From Streptomyces lavendulae subsp. lavendulae (GTDB taxonomy: Bacteria > Actinomycetota > Actinomycetes > Streptomycetales > Streptomycetaceae), in the NCBI RefSeq assembly GCF_002803845.1, contig NZ_CP024985.1, positions 8,195,501-8,259,500 on the forward strand: a stretch of DNA of 64,000 nt, written 5' to 3'. The notes under the pieces are model-generated. The model made no database searches. It saw only the letters and a list, made by a program, of their open reading frames with translations, and had not been told where the DNA came from. The translations under genes and the position numbers were made by a program. Positions 1 through 7,378 of this stretch are shown here, in pieces (the stretch's first letter is position 1; the number at the start of each line of letters is the position of its first letter).

Positions 1-941
1 AGCGCGTCCGGCTGTTCCTCTTCCTGCGCGCGGCGGCCGAGACGGGGCGCGATCAGCCGGAGACCGTCGCGGATGTCGCAGGTCCGGCGCAGCTGGCGCT
101 TGCCGAGCGAGGAGCCCCAGGGAATGCGCACCAGTTCGTACGGGGTCACCGCGCGCATGGTCACCCACAGCGGGCGCAGACGCCGGTACCGGGACCAACG
201 GTTCCACAGACTCGTCACGCCCTGGCTGGCGGAAGGCAGCGCGAGGCCGACGCACTGGAGGAGCGAGGCCAGTGAGGACACCGTCGGGGCGACGGTGGTG
301 CTGACGCCGTCCCAGTCCTGGCCGGCCCATCGCGCGCCGATGGCCAGGAGCTTGCACGCGACGTATCCCAGGCTCAGGACCGAGCCGGTCACGATGAGGA
401 GCAGCCCGCTGCGCAGGAGGCCCGGCACCTCGCGGGACCAGCGCCAGCACAGGCGGGCCAGCACCAGGTTCGCCAGCCCGTAGGACAGCACGCACAGGAC
501 GACCATCTCCCGGACGTACGGGGTGGTGGCGTAGTAGGTGTCGAAGTCACGGAGGCGTTCCTCGGACGCGTCTCCGAGGGCGAACAGGGTGAACTGCGTA
601 GCGATCACCGCTCCGTAGATGCCGACGCACCAGCGCGTCGCCGCCCGGCGCCGGTCCTCCGGCCCTCCGCGCCAGGTGATCGTGAGGTTGACGAGCGCGG
701 CACTGGCGGCGGTGACGATGCCGTACACCAGCGGAACCGAGAAGTTGGGGACCCCGGTGAGCGCGTTCACCTGGGAGATCGTCGGCGGCGCCGCGAAGAA
801 GAAAACGGCGGCGCCCAGGGGGAGGAGCAGGGAAACGGAACGGACGAGGGGGTCACGCCAGTGTCGTACGAGTCCGGGCGCCCTCAGGGCGAAGGCGACG
901 GAGAGCACGCCGACGAGAAGATAGAAGTACAGGGTGGTCAT
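1..941 (-). CDS. MAB_1171c-type integral membrane protein (3' end outside window)
   Basis: The ATG at 941 opens a frame that runs off the left edge with no stop, so at least 313 residues are seen. The N-terminal half is a run of hydrophobic segments, followed by a polar region, as in its upstream paralog at 938-2110. Shared motifs include TGVPNF, a short WRGGP element, FALGDA, TYYA, REM and RWAG. The start overlaps the paralog's TGA in an ATGA, which implies translational coupling. The family is called a putative transporter in annotation practice, but no substrate is known. The function is inferred only from membrane topology and its XRE/ImmA neighbours. Confidence 0.8.
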   Translation of the reverse strand, partial: MTTLYFYLLVGVLSVAFALRAPGLVRHWRDPLVRSVSLLLPLGAAVFFFAAPPTISQVNALTGVPNFSVPLVYGIVTAASAALVNLTITWRGGPEDRRRAATRWCVGIYGAVIATQFTLFALGDASEERLRDFDTYYATTPYVREMVVLCVLSYGLANLVLARLCWRWSREVPGLLRSGLLLIVTGSVLSLGYVACKLLAIGARWAGQDWDGVSTTVAPTVSSLASLLQCVGLALPSASQGVTSLWNRWSRYRRLRPLWVTMRAVTPYELVRIPWGSSLGKRQLRRTCDIRDGLRLIAPRLGRRAQEEEQPDA

Positions 942-2110
942 GCCCGCCCCCTCCCCGGGGTCGGCCTGCCCGGGTCCCCGGCGAGGGCCCGGACCAGCGC
1001 GTGCGAGATGCGTACGAGGTCGCGCTCCTCACCGGGTCCCGTCTGGAGTTCCCGGGAGGAGGCGATCACCTCACGCTCGGGGTCGGCGCGCAGCGCGTCG
1101 ACCGCGGCGATGACCATGACGGCGTCGGCATCTGCGGCGGCATCCTCGTCGGTGGCACCCTCGGCCAGCGCGCCGGCGAGCGCGCGGGCCCGCAGGGCGA
1201 GGTCGAAGTAGGGATTGAGAGTGAGCAGTCCGTCGTGGATGCCCGATTCGCGGTGCAGCCTGCGTACGCCCACCGTGGAGAGCAGGGGCATCCTGACCAC
1301 GGCCGTGGTGGGCGTCAGCCCGTGGAGCAGGCGTGACAGAGCGCCCAGTCGGTGGTACCGGGTCCAGTCCCGCCAGGGTTCCTTGAAGCGCTGGACGATG
1401 AGGGGGACACCGAAGCCGAGGAGGATGAAGCAGAAGGAAACCGTGACGAAGGGCCGTGCCGCTTCGGTGCTGAGGACGTCCCAGTCGGCTCCGGCCCATC
1501 GGGCGCCCACGGCCGCGAACTTGCACACGTCGAAGCCGAGGACGAGGGTGAAGCCCACGATCAAGAGGCCGAGACCCGCGCGGAGCTCCCGGGACACACC
1601 GCTCAGCCAGCGCCCGCACAGGGTCGCCATGACCACCGCCGCGGCGGAGTGGCCCGTCAGGTAGAGCACGATCATTTCGCGGATGAACGGCGTGTTGGCG
1701 TAGTAGGTGTCCAGGTCCTCCAGCCGTTCGACCGGTGCATCGCCGAGGGCGAAGAGCGTGAACATCGCGACGGCCAGGGCCGCGTAGGTTCCGGCGCACC
1801 AGCGCGTGGCCCGGCGGACACGGGCCGGCGGGCCCCCTCGCCAGTTGATGATCAGGATGATGCCGGATCCGCAGCAGGCCATCAGGATCGAGTAGAGGAG
1901 GGGCGCGGCGAAGTTCGGAACGCCCGTCACCTCGTTGACCTTGACGATCACCGAGGTCGCCCCGAAGCAGAAGACTCCGGTGGCCGTCAGCAGGAACACC
2001 ACCACGGCCCGGAGAAGGGGATCGTGGCGGTTCCTGCGGAGGCTGGGCAGCCGGACGAGGACGGCCACGGTCCCCAGGGCGGCCGGAACGAAGAACGCGA
2101 GATCGGACAC
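938..2110 (-). CDS. MAB_1171c-type integral membrane protein
   Basis: 390 residues from a GTG at 2110, five bases after the stop of the upstream HExxH gene. This start makes the N-terminus align with the downstream paralog, whereas a longer in-frame start at 2173 would overlap the previous gene. About seven hydrophobic helices occupy roughly residues 1-240, followed by a charged cytoplasmic-looking tail rich in Ala, Asp and Arg. It is the third gene of a four-gene operon (XRE, ImmA-like, two membrane paralogs). The tandem duplication with retained motifs suggests a two-subunit membrane complex, but this is inference. Confidence 0.82.
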   Translation of the reverse strand: MSDLAFFVPAALGTVAVLVRLPSLRRNRHDPLLRAVVVFLLTATGVFCFGATSVIVKVNEVTGVPNFAAPLLYSILMACCGSGIILIINWRGGPPARVRRATRWCAGTYAALAVAMFTLFALGDAPVERLEDLDTYYANTPFIREMIVLYLTGHSAAAVVMATLCGRWLSGVSRELRAGLGLLIVGFTLVLGFDVCKFAAVGARWAGADWDVLSTEAARPFVTVSFCFILLGFGVPLIVQRFKEPWRDWTRYHRLGALSRLLHGLTPTTAVVRMPLLSTVGVRRLHRESGIHDGLLTLNPYFDLALRARALAGALAEGATDEDAAADADAVMVIAAVDALRADPEREVIASSRELQTGPGEERDLVRISHALVRALAGDPGRPTPGRGRA

Positions 2111-2114
2111 GGGA

Positions 2115-2708
2115 TCAGCCCCGTATGCCGTGCTGGCGGAGCGCGGCGGCGATACGGCCGGACGTCGTGTCACGGTCGAGCGCGGGTGCGAGGGGCGCCG
2201 CCAGCAAGTGCTTGACGGCGTGCGCCAGTTCGAGGCCGTAGCGCTCGGCCGCCTGCTCCTCTCCCCGGTGCTTCCTGGCGGCAGGCCCGTCCTGCTTCAG
2301 GAAGGCGGGACTGTGGCGTCCGGCAACTGCCAGGGCCGACTCGACCACCTCCTGTAAATCGGCGTCGTGGCGCAGGAGACGAGCGGCCGCGGACCCCTCG
2401 GCCACGTGCCCGTGGCAGTGGCCCAGTTCCAGGTGGCGCAGCTCGTGTCCGGTGATGATGATCTGGTGTTCGGCCGCGGTCTTCTGTTCCACGACGACGA
2501 GGTCCTGCTCCCCGAGGTTGAGGGCGAGACCGCTGGCCGTGCCCGGAGGGAAGGCCGTGGTGCGGAACTCGATCCTGCGCCCCCGGCGCTGCCCCATGGC
2601 ATCGCAGAGCGCGCGACAGACCACCTCGGCCGGAACCGGAGATTTCAGATGGCCGATTCCCTCCACGAGGGCTCCGACGGACCGACGTAACTTCCGCTGC
2701 TTGAACAC
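2115..2708 (-). CDS. ImmA/IrrE-like metalloprotease-fold protein
   Basis: 197 residues from a GTG at 2708. Longer in-frame starts would run back into the XRE gene and give a low-complexity Arg/Pro extension. The zinc-peptidase motif HELRH lies at about residues 88-92, within a hydrophobic helix (IIITGHELRHLELGH), with a predicted beta-rich segment before it. In phage and ICE systems, ImmA/IrrE proteins are known to cleave or inactivate XRE-type repressors. An XRE protein is encoded just upstream, so it is a likely partner. The two membrane proteins downstream are candidate outputs. The lack of a strong ribosome site makes the exact start uncertain. Confidence 0.78.
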   Translation of the reverse strand: MFKQRKLRRSVGALVEGIGHLKSPVPAEVVCRALCDAMGQRRGRRIEFRTTAFPPGTASGLALNLGEQDLVVVEQKTAAEHQIIITGHELRHLELGHCHGHVAEGSAAARLLRHDADLQEVVESALAVAGRHSPAFLKQDGPAARKHRGEEQAAERYGLELAHAVKHLLAAPLAPALDRDTTSGRIAAALRQHGIRG

Positions 2709-2901
2709 GTACCTCTCCCATGCCCCTGTTCCGCGAAGGGCAGGAGTGCGCGCCCTCGTGGATTCCACGAAACCGGCCCGCTCCACGCGACGGGCCCGCA
2801 CCACCCCCGCACAGCAGCCGGCCGCCCCACACACCCTCCTCGCGACGATCGGAGAGGGGCACGGCCTTCCGGGCCCCCTGGCGCGTACCGGACGGCACGC
2901 C

Positions 2902-3588
2902 TCACCCGGCGCTTTCCTCCGCCGCACGCTCGTCCATGTAGTTGTCGAGCCATTCGAGCAACTTGGTGCGCCCCTGGGCAGGAAGCAGGGCCGCGCGCAG
3001 CGCGATGCCGTCGACGCCGTGCCGCTCGTAGAGACGGGGCCCTCCGGCGCCGGCCGGGGCCGCCGAGAGGGCGTTGCGTTCGCTGTGCTCCTGGTACTCC
3101 TGGAGCAGGGCCTTCTCGATGACGGCCAGGGCACAGCTCAGGGCCTCGACGTCCTCCGACTGGAGGAAGCCCGCCGGTCGTTCGAAGAACCGCTCCAGCC
3201 GCGCGCAGTGGTCCATCGTCGGGCGCCGGTCTCCGCCGAGCAGCGCCTGCACCTGTTGCCGGGAGATGCCGCTCTGACGGGCGATCTCCCCGTGCGAGAA
3301 CTTCCGGCCGTTCTCCTTGAGGTACGTGGCGTGGAGCAGGTCGAGCCGCTGCCGGAAGCGTTCGTGGATGTCCGGCTCGCCGGCGGTGCGCCCCTGGAGG
3401 AGGGCCCGTACGACCTCCAGCGGGACCCCGGAGGCGATGTGCAGCTCCTCGGGATCCAGGACATCGGCGCGGCGGCGGCCCAGCTTGGCTCCCAGGTCGG
3501 TGACCCGTTCGACGGCCGTGGTCAACTGCGAGGCGGTCGCGGGCGGTACGGGGAAGGGCTCTGTCACCGGCTGATCTCCCGAAGTCAT
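2902..3588 (-). CDS. XRE-family helix-turn-helix transcriptional regulator
   Basis: 228 residues. A helix-turn-helix lies at about residues 97-125 (FSHGEIARQSGISRQQVQALL), followed by a helical C-terminal region. This is the actinobacterial layout seen upstream of ImmA/IrrE-like genes. The gene heads the minus-strand operon that continues into the HExxH protein and the membrane pair. No clear Shine-Dalgarno sequence precedes the ATG, so leaderless translation is possible. Two identical palindromes 72-131 bp upstream are the obvious autoregulatory sites. The ligand or inducing signal is unknown. Confidence 0.85.
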   Translation of the reverse strand: MTSGDQPVTEPFPVPPATASQLTTAVERVTDLGAKLGRRRADVLDPEELHIASGVPLEVVRALLQGRTAGEPDIHERFRQRLDLLHATYLKENGRKFSHGEIARQSGISRQQVQALLGGDRRPTMDHCARLERFFERPAGFLQSEDVEALSCALAVIEKALLQEYQEHSERNALSAAPAGAGGPRLYERHGVDGIALRAALLPAQGRTKLLEWLDNYMDERAAEESAG

Positions 3589-3659
3589 GCAGGACGAATC
3601 ACCTCGGAACCCCCGGAACCCCCGGAGGCACCGAAGCGGCGACTGCTACGAAGCTGATG

Positions 3660-3719
3660 CTGCCACAGCCGTGGCAGGTGATCCATGGTTCTCCGGCCAA
3701 GCTGCCACGGTGGTGGCAG
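3660..3719. promoter_or_regulatory. Paired operator-like palindromes upstream of the XRE gene
   Basis: Two copies of CTGCCAC-N4-GTGGCAG, both perfect 7-4-7 palindromes, lie at 3660-3677 and 3702-3719. Their start-to-start spacing of 42 bp is about four helical turns. They are located 72-131 bp upstream of the XRE start, as expected for cooperative binding of a dimeric repressor. Binding by the XRE protein is inferred from position. Confidence 0.7.
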
Positions 3720-3809
3720 AAAGTCGATGGTGCCCACGGCGGTGCGGCTACGCAGCCTTCATGGCCGCCTACGGCACCGGAGGCATCGATCGTCCGGAGA
3801 CGGCACGGT

Positions 3810-4166
3810 TCAGAAGACGGGCGGCCTGCCCGCCCGAGTGAGCCGGGCCGCGGTCTTCCAGGACATGGGCTGCCGGGGCCCCTGGCCGCCGGCCAGGCCT
3901 TCGCGGAACCCGGCGACGGTGACGCGGAGGGCTTCGGGGTCGCGGATGCGCCAGAGGGTGATGAGGCTCCAGGTGGCGAGGTTGAAGGGGACGAGGGGGC
4001 CCGGGAGGTTGCGGCGGGCGACCCAGACCCGGTTGCGGGCGTTGAGACGGTAGAACGTGTCGTGACGTGCCGGGTCGGTGGCCGGATGGTGGACGACGAT
4101 GTCGGGGACGTAGCGGCCGTGGCAGCCGAGGTCCCACAACCGCCAGGCCAGTTCGACCCCCTCGTG
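3810..4166 (-). pseudogene. Glycosyltransferase family 2 gene, 3' half, split by the Tn554-like element
   Basis: This encodes the final 116 residues of a GT2-like protein after the His-Glu codons at the insertion core. It contains GVELAWRLWDLG, RNRVWVARR and the C-terminus RAGRPPVF, each with a counterpart in the intact cargo copy at 4301-5176. The frame is open into the element, up to an in-element ATG at 4274, so a 154-residue chimeric product is possible. It would lack the nucleotide-sugar-binding half. Together with 11273-11800 it forms one host gene. Confidence 0.88.
4161..4166. repeat. Insertion core CTCGTG, right copy
   Basis: CTCGTG (CACGAG on the coding strand) marks the boundary of the transposon with the 3' half of the host gene. 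An identical hexamer lies at 11273-11278. A 6-bp core is the known arrangement for Tn554. One copy is needed to rebuild the host reading frame. Confidence 0.85.
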
Positions 4167-4300
4167 TTTTCTGACCTCGGAACGGCTGGCCTGGTGTGTG
4201 ACCTGGAACAGCACGTCGTGGACATGTGTGTGAGGTGGTGAGGGGGCCACGCTGAGCGACGCTAGCATCGGCACTTCGCCGACGACTGGAGTTTGCCGCT

Positions 4301-5176
4301 ATGACGTTGCCGCGCATCGGGGTCGTCATCGTGACCATGGGCACTCGCCCGCGGGAACTGGACGCCTTGCTCGCTTCTGTGGAGAAGCAGGATGTTCCTG
4401 CGGCGCGAGTGGTGCTGGTGGGCAACGCGACCCCTCTCACCGATGTCTCGGCTGATGTCACCAAGATCCCGCTTGAGGAGAACCTTGGCTGTCCCGGAGG
4501 CCGCAATGTCGGCCTGAAGGCCCTGTGCGAGTCGGATGAGGTCGACGTCGTCATCGAGCTGGACGACGACGGGCTGCTCATTGCCGACGACGTGTTCCGC
4601 ACGGTCGGGCAGCTGTTCGCCTCAGACCCCAAGCTAGGAATCGTGGGATTCCGTGTCGCTGACGAGCACGGACACACGGAGCGGCGCTGGGTACCCCGGC
4701 TGCGTGCCGACGATCCGATGCGCCGCGGCTTGGTGACTGCTTTCCTCGGCGGTGGCCATGCCTTCTCGGTTCCGATGCTCAACGAGATCGGCCTGTGGCC
4801 AGCGGAGTTCTTTTTCGGGCATGAAGAGACAGACCTCGCCTGGCGTGCACTCGATGCCGGGCGGAAGATCCTCTACGAACCCAAGCTCGTCCTCCAGCAC
4901 CCCAAGACCTCACCAGCCAGGCATGCAGTGTACTACCGGTTCACCGCCCGAAACCGGGTCTGGCTTGCCCGACGCCGACTCCCGCTTGCCTTGGTCCCGG
5001 TCTATCTCGGTGTGTGGATCCTACTCACCCTTGCCCGCATCCGATCCCTGACCGGCTTGAAGGCGTGGTGCCGTGGGTTCATTGAGGGAGCGCGGACTTC
5101 ATGCGGCCAACGTGAGCCAATGAAGTGGCGGACGGTGTGGCGTATGACGCGGCTGGGCCGGCCTCCGGTTCTCTGA
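4301..5176 (+). CDS. GT2-family glycosyltransferase (transposon cargo, homolog of the disrupted target gene)
   Basis: 291 residues. The N-terminal GT-A fold begins with IGVVIVTMGTRPREL, followed by the loop ENLGCPGGRNVG near residues 60-70 and an acidic metal/nucleotide-binding run ELDDDG near 86-91. The acceptor-side segment FFFGHEETDLAWR is at about 170-182, and a hydrophobic stretch precedes the C-terminus. It is homologous along its whole length to the host gene split by this element, with clear sequence divergence, so it is not a recent duplicate. The His-Glu at the insertion core position is encoded CATGAA (4820-4825) rather than CACGAG. It probably transfers a sugar in cell-surface polymer synthesis; the substrate is unknown. 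It faces away from the recombination genes. Confidence 0.9.
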   Translation: MTLPRIGVVIVTMGTRPRELDALLASVEKQDVPAARVVLVGNATPLTDVSADVTKIPLEENLGCPGGRNVGLKALCESDEVDVVIELDDDGLLIADDVFRTVGQLFASDPKLGIVGFRVADEHGHTERRWVPRLRADDPMRRGLVTAFLGGGHAFSVPMLNEIGLWPAEFFFGHEETDLAWRALDAGRKILYEPKLVLQHPKTSPARHAVYYRFTARNRVWLARRRLPLALVPVYLGVWILLTLARIRSLTGLKAWCRGFIEGARTSCGQREPMKWRTVWRMTRLGRPPVL

Positions 5177-5326
5177 GCAGTCATAGCACTGCCTTGCCCC
5201 CATCAGAACGGGAGAGCGTCGACAGGATCGATCAGAATGCGGCCTCAGTGCCTCGCGTCAGCGAATTTCCGGGCCAGGATTATTTCACAGCAGCCTGATG
5301 GCCTGCATTCGATCCCTACCATTGAC

Positions 5327-5506
5327 CTATTCGCGGATCAATGCAATTGCGGCCTGCGCCTCCTTGTTACGTTCTCTTCGAGCCAAACGGACTTTCGTGC
5401 GAGCATTCTTGATACTCTCTTCGTCACTATGGAGGAGCGCAGTCACCAAATCATCTTCCGCTGCTTTGAGTCTTCTCTCCGCTTCGATTAGCTTCGTGGG
5501 GAGCAC
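5327..5506 (-). CDS. Small helical protein downstream of the zeta-like gene
   Basis: 59 residues from a GTG at 5506, preceded by AGGAGG at a good distance and starting 11 bases after the zeta-like stop. It consists almost entirely of charged amphipathic helix (for example EAERRLKAAEDDLVTALL and NARTKVRLARRERNKEAQ) with no Cys. Its tight placement suggests co-expression with the kinase. It could be an antitoxin in reversed gene order or an accessory factor. It has no recognised family. Confidence 0.6.
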   Translation of the reverse strand: MLPTKLIEAERRLKAAEDDLVTALLHSDEESIKNARTKVRLARRERNKEAQAAIALIRE

Positions 5507-5517
5507 GTTAGGGCCTC

Positions 5518-6375
5518 CTAGCTCGACTTGACAGGTGACCCGAGGAGGCTGGGCCAAGGGCTCGTGGCTTCCACTAGGCGGCGGGACGCTTCTCCCGTGG
5601 ACAGAATCGCCCATGACTGCACACCCGCCCATTGCTTTGTTCTCAGGCTATCGATGGTTCGATTTACGTCCTTCTCCGCATCGGAGAGCAGCTCCTCTGG
5701 GACGATGCGACCCGTTTCTACGGCCCGCACGCGAATTCGATCTTCCGCAACAGGAAGCGGGCAGGTTGCAACCAGTACGTGCACTTGACACTTCGCTTCT
5801 GTTAGCAAGTCCACGCAGAGGGTCACATGCTCTGGGCGGCCGAGGGAGTCAACCACCACGTCTGCGCGAGATTGACGCGCACGCGGAAAGTGAATGCGGT
5901 AAGTCAAATAGGCGGACTCATCCTGCACTACACCGCTCCCCTGACCGCCGGCATATTCAGGAACGCGAACCCGTATATCATCACAATCGACATGTATTAG
6001 CTGCTCCGTCGCAATCCCCAATGCGCTCCGGTGTACATCAACAAGGGGTCGCAGATTCGTCGTCTTGCCCGAACCAGGAATTCCGCAGAACAAATACGCC
6101 TGCCGCGTTGCGGCTTTACTGCGAATCCTCCGTTCTGGAATTGGGCATAGCCTTCTATGGACAGCCTGCCGGAACGGATCCCATGCTCCACTTTCCTCAT
6201 AAACATCCTCGGTGTCGACCGCCCCTTCTTCGGCAAGGAATTGCAGGTATTGCCTGAGGCTAGGCTTTTTGGCGCACATTCGGGACACGCCATCATCGTG
6301 CATCCACCATTCGATCGCGTACCGATCCGCCATATCGCGTATGTCGATGTAGCGTCGCTCGTATTCAGAAATCAC
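5518..6375 (-). CDS. Zeta-toxin-like P-loop kinase
   Basis: 285 residues from a GTG at 6375 preceded by GGGGGAG; an ATG at 6411 is possible and would add 12 residues. The P-loop GIPGSGKT lies near residue 98, then HVDCDDIRVRVPEY fits the substrate/metal Asp region of zeta toxins. A central segment with DVVVDSLGRPE and late RIRVRAVETGR matches the Arg-rich lid of such kinases. Family members phosphorylate UDP-N-acetylglucosamine or other small substrates and are often toxin parts of addiction modules. Here it is transposon cargo followed by a tiny helical ORF. Zeta toxins usually have an upstream epsilon antitoxin, and none is seen here. Confidence 0.75.
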   Translation of the reverse strand: MISEYERRYIDIRDMADRYAIEWWMHDDGVSRMCAKKPSLRQYLQFLAEEGAVDTEDVYEESGAWDPFRQAVHRRLCPIPERRIRSKAATRQAYLFCGIPGSGKTTNLRPLVDVHRSALGIATEQLIHVDCDDIRVRVPEYAGGQGSGVVQDESAYLTYRIHFPRARQSRADVVVDSLGRPEHVTLCVDLLTEAKCQVHVLVATCPLPVAEDRIRVRAVETGRIVPEELLSDAEKDVNRTIDSLRTKQWAGVQSWAILSTGEASRRLVEATSPWPSLLGSPVKSS

Positions 6376-6766
6376 AATCTCCCCCTTTCGCTTTAGCTCC
6401 CACCCTTCCATCCTGGGACATTCGGGTAAGATGTGCCAGCTGACAGATGCGGGATTGCTCTGGCTCTAACGCAATGAAGCGGTAGCGATAGCCAGTTGGG
6501 TGCGACGACCGCGGTAGCTAGCTTCCAGCTGTCCGGGCGGTTGTGAATGTCTGAATGAGGTCGGCACGGTGTGGGTGAAGCCCGCTCCCAGACCCAACCG
6601 TGCTTGACACAGGCGTCCCAACGGCTGTGTCAATGCGCCGGACTCAATGCTGGTTGCACTGGTGATCCTGTGTCCTCACAAGAATCCCGCCTCGATGACA
6701 CCTCCTGGCCTCCCCCGCGACCAGGTCCGCGGTCGGATCGATCTTCGGCGACCTCATGCCGACACG
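6376..6766. other. Non-coding gap between tnpC and the zeta-like gene
   Basis: About 390 bases inside the transposon with no convincing gene on either strand. It contains a strong hairpin (6604-6633) and presumably the promoter of the zeta-like gene. Confidence 0.5.
6604..6633. terminator. Strong hairpin between tnpC and the zeta-like gene
   Basis: Arms TTGACACAG and CTGTGTCAA pair perfectly over 9 bp. A further CGT/ACG pairing after one mismatch leaves a CCCA loop. There is no U-tract on either strand. It may end the tnpABC transcript or act as an operator or RNA structure ahead of the zeta-like gene. Confidence 0.45.
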
Positions 6767-7378
6767 TCATCCCTGAAGAGGGCGAAGGTGGCGAAGGGGG
6801 GCTGGAGGCTGATGTTCGAGCAGGCGAGCCTGGAGTTCGGCGATCTTGCGGTCCTGCGAGCGGTTGTTGTCCCGGGCGGCGGCAAGTCGGTTCGTCAGAG
6901 TGTGGTGATCTGCAGTCAGAGTGCGGAGCTGCTGCTTGAGGGTGGTGTTCTCAGTGGTCAGCCGCCGGACGGCATCGGCGGGCAGGTCCAGCTCAAGGTC
7001 CCGGATCCGGCCCATAAGCTCGCCGATGTGCCGACGATGGGCCTGGATCTCCGCCACCGCCTGCCGCAGCGCGTCCTCGGCATTCAGCGCACGCTCGCGC
7101 CAGGACGCCTCCACGGCATCGACGGTCTCCTGTCTGCTGCGACCCTGGCGGCCCTCGGCTTGGGCAACGGCTTCGGCAACCAGTTGGCGGGCGGTGGCGT
7201 TCTGGTAGAGGAAGGCGCGCGAGACGCCAGCACGTCGTTCGACGGCCCGGACGGTCACCGGGGCCCGTTCCTTGCGCATCGTCGTGAGCGCGTCCTGAAC
7301 CCGGGCGAGGAGCTTCTCGGAGTGCTGTCGGCGGGCCTGGATAGCGCCGGCGGTCTGGGCCGATGTGCTGCCGCTCAC
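6767..7378 (-). CDS. tnpC: TnpC-like DNA-binding/coiled-coil transposition protein (DUF6262 type)
   Basis: 203 residues. The N-terminal part looks like a helix-turn-helix (VTVRAVERRAGVSRAFLYQN, about 41-60), followed by a long coiled coil with heptad-like Leu/Ala (LTTENTTLKQQLRTLTADHHTL). Its start overlaps the tnpB stop by 4 bases. Tn554 TnpC is a small protein that modulates transposition orientation and efficiency. This one is longer than the roughly 125-residue Staphylococcus protein but has the expected position and coiled-coil type. Confidence 0.82.
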   Translation of the reverse strand: MSGSTSAQTAGAIQARRQHSEKLLARVQDALTTMRKERAPVTVRAVERRAGVSRAFLYQNATARQLVAEAVAQAEGRQGRSRQETVDAVEASWRERALNAEDALRQAVAEIQAHRRHIGELMGRIRDLELDLPADAVRRLTTENTTLKQQLRTLTADHHTLTNRLAAARDNNRSQDRKIAELQARLLEHQPPAPLRHLRPLQG

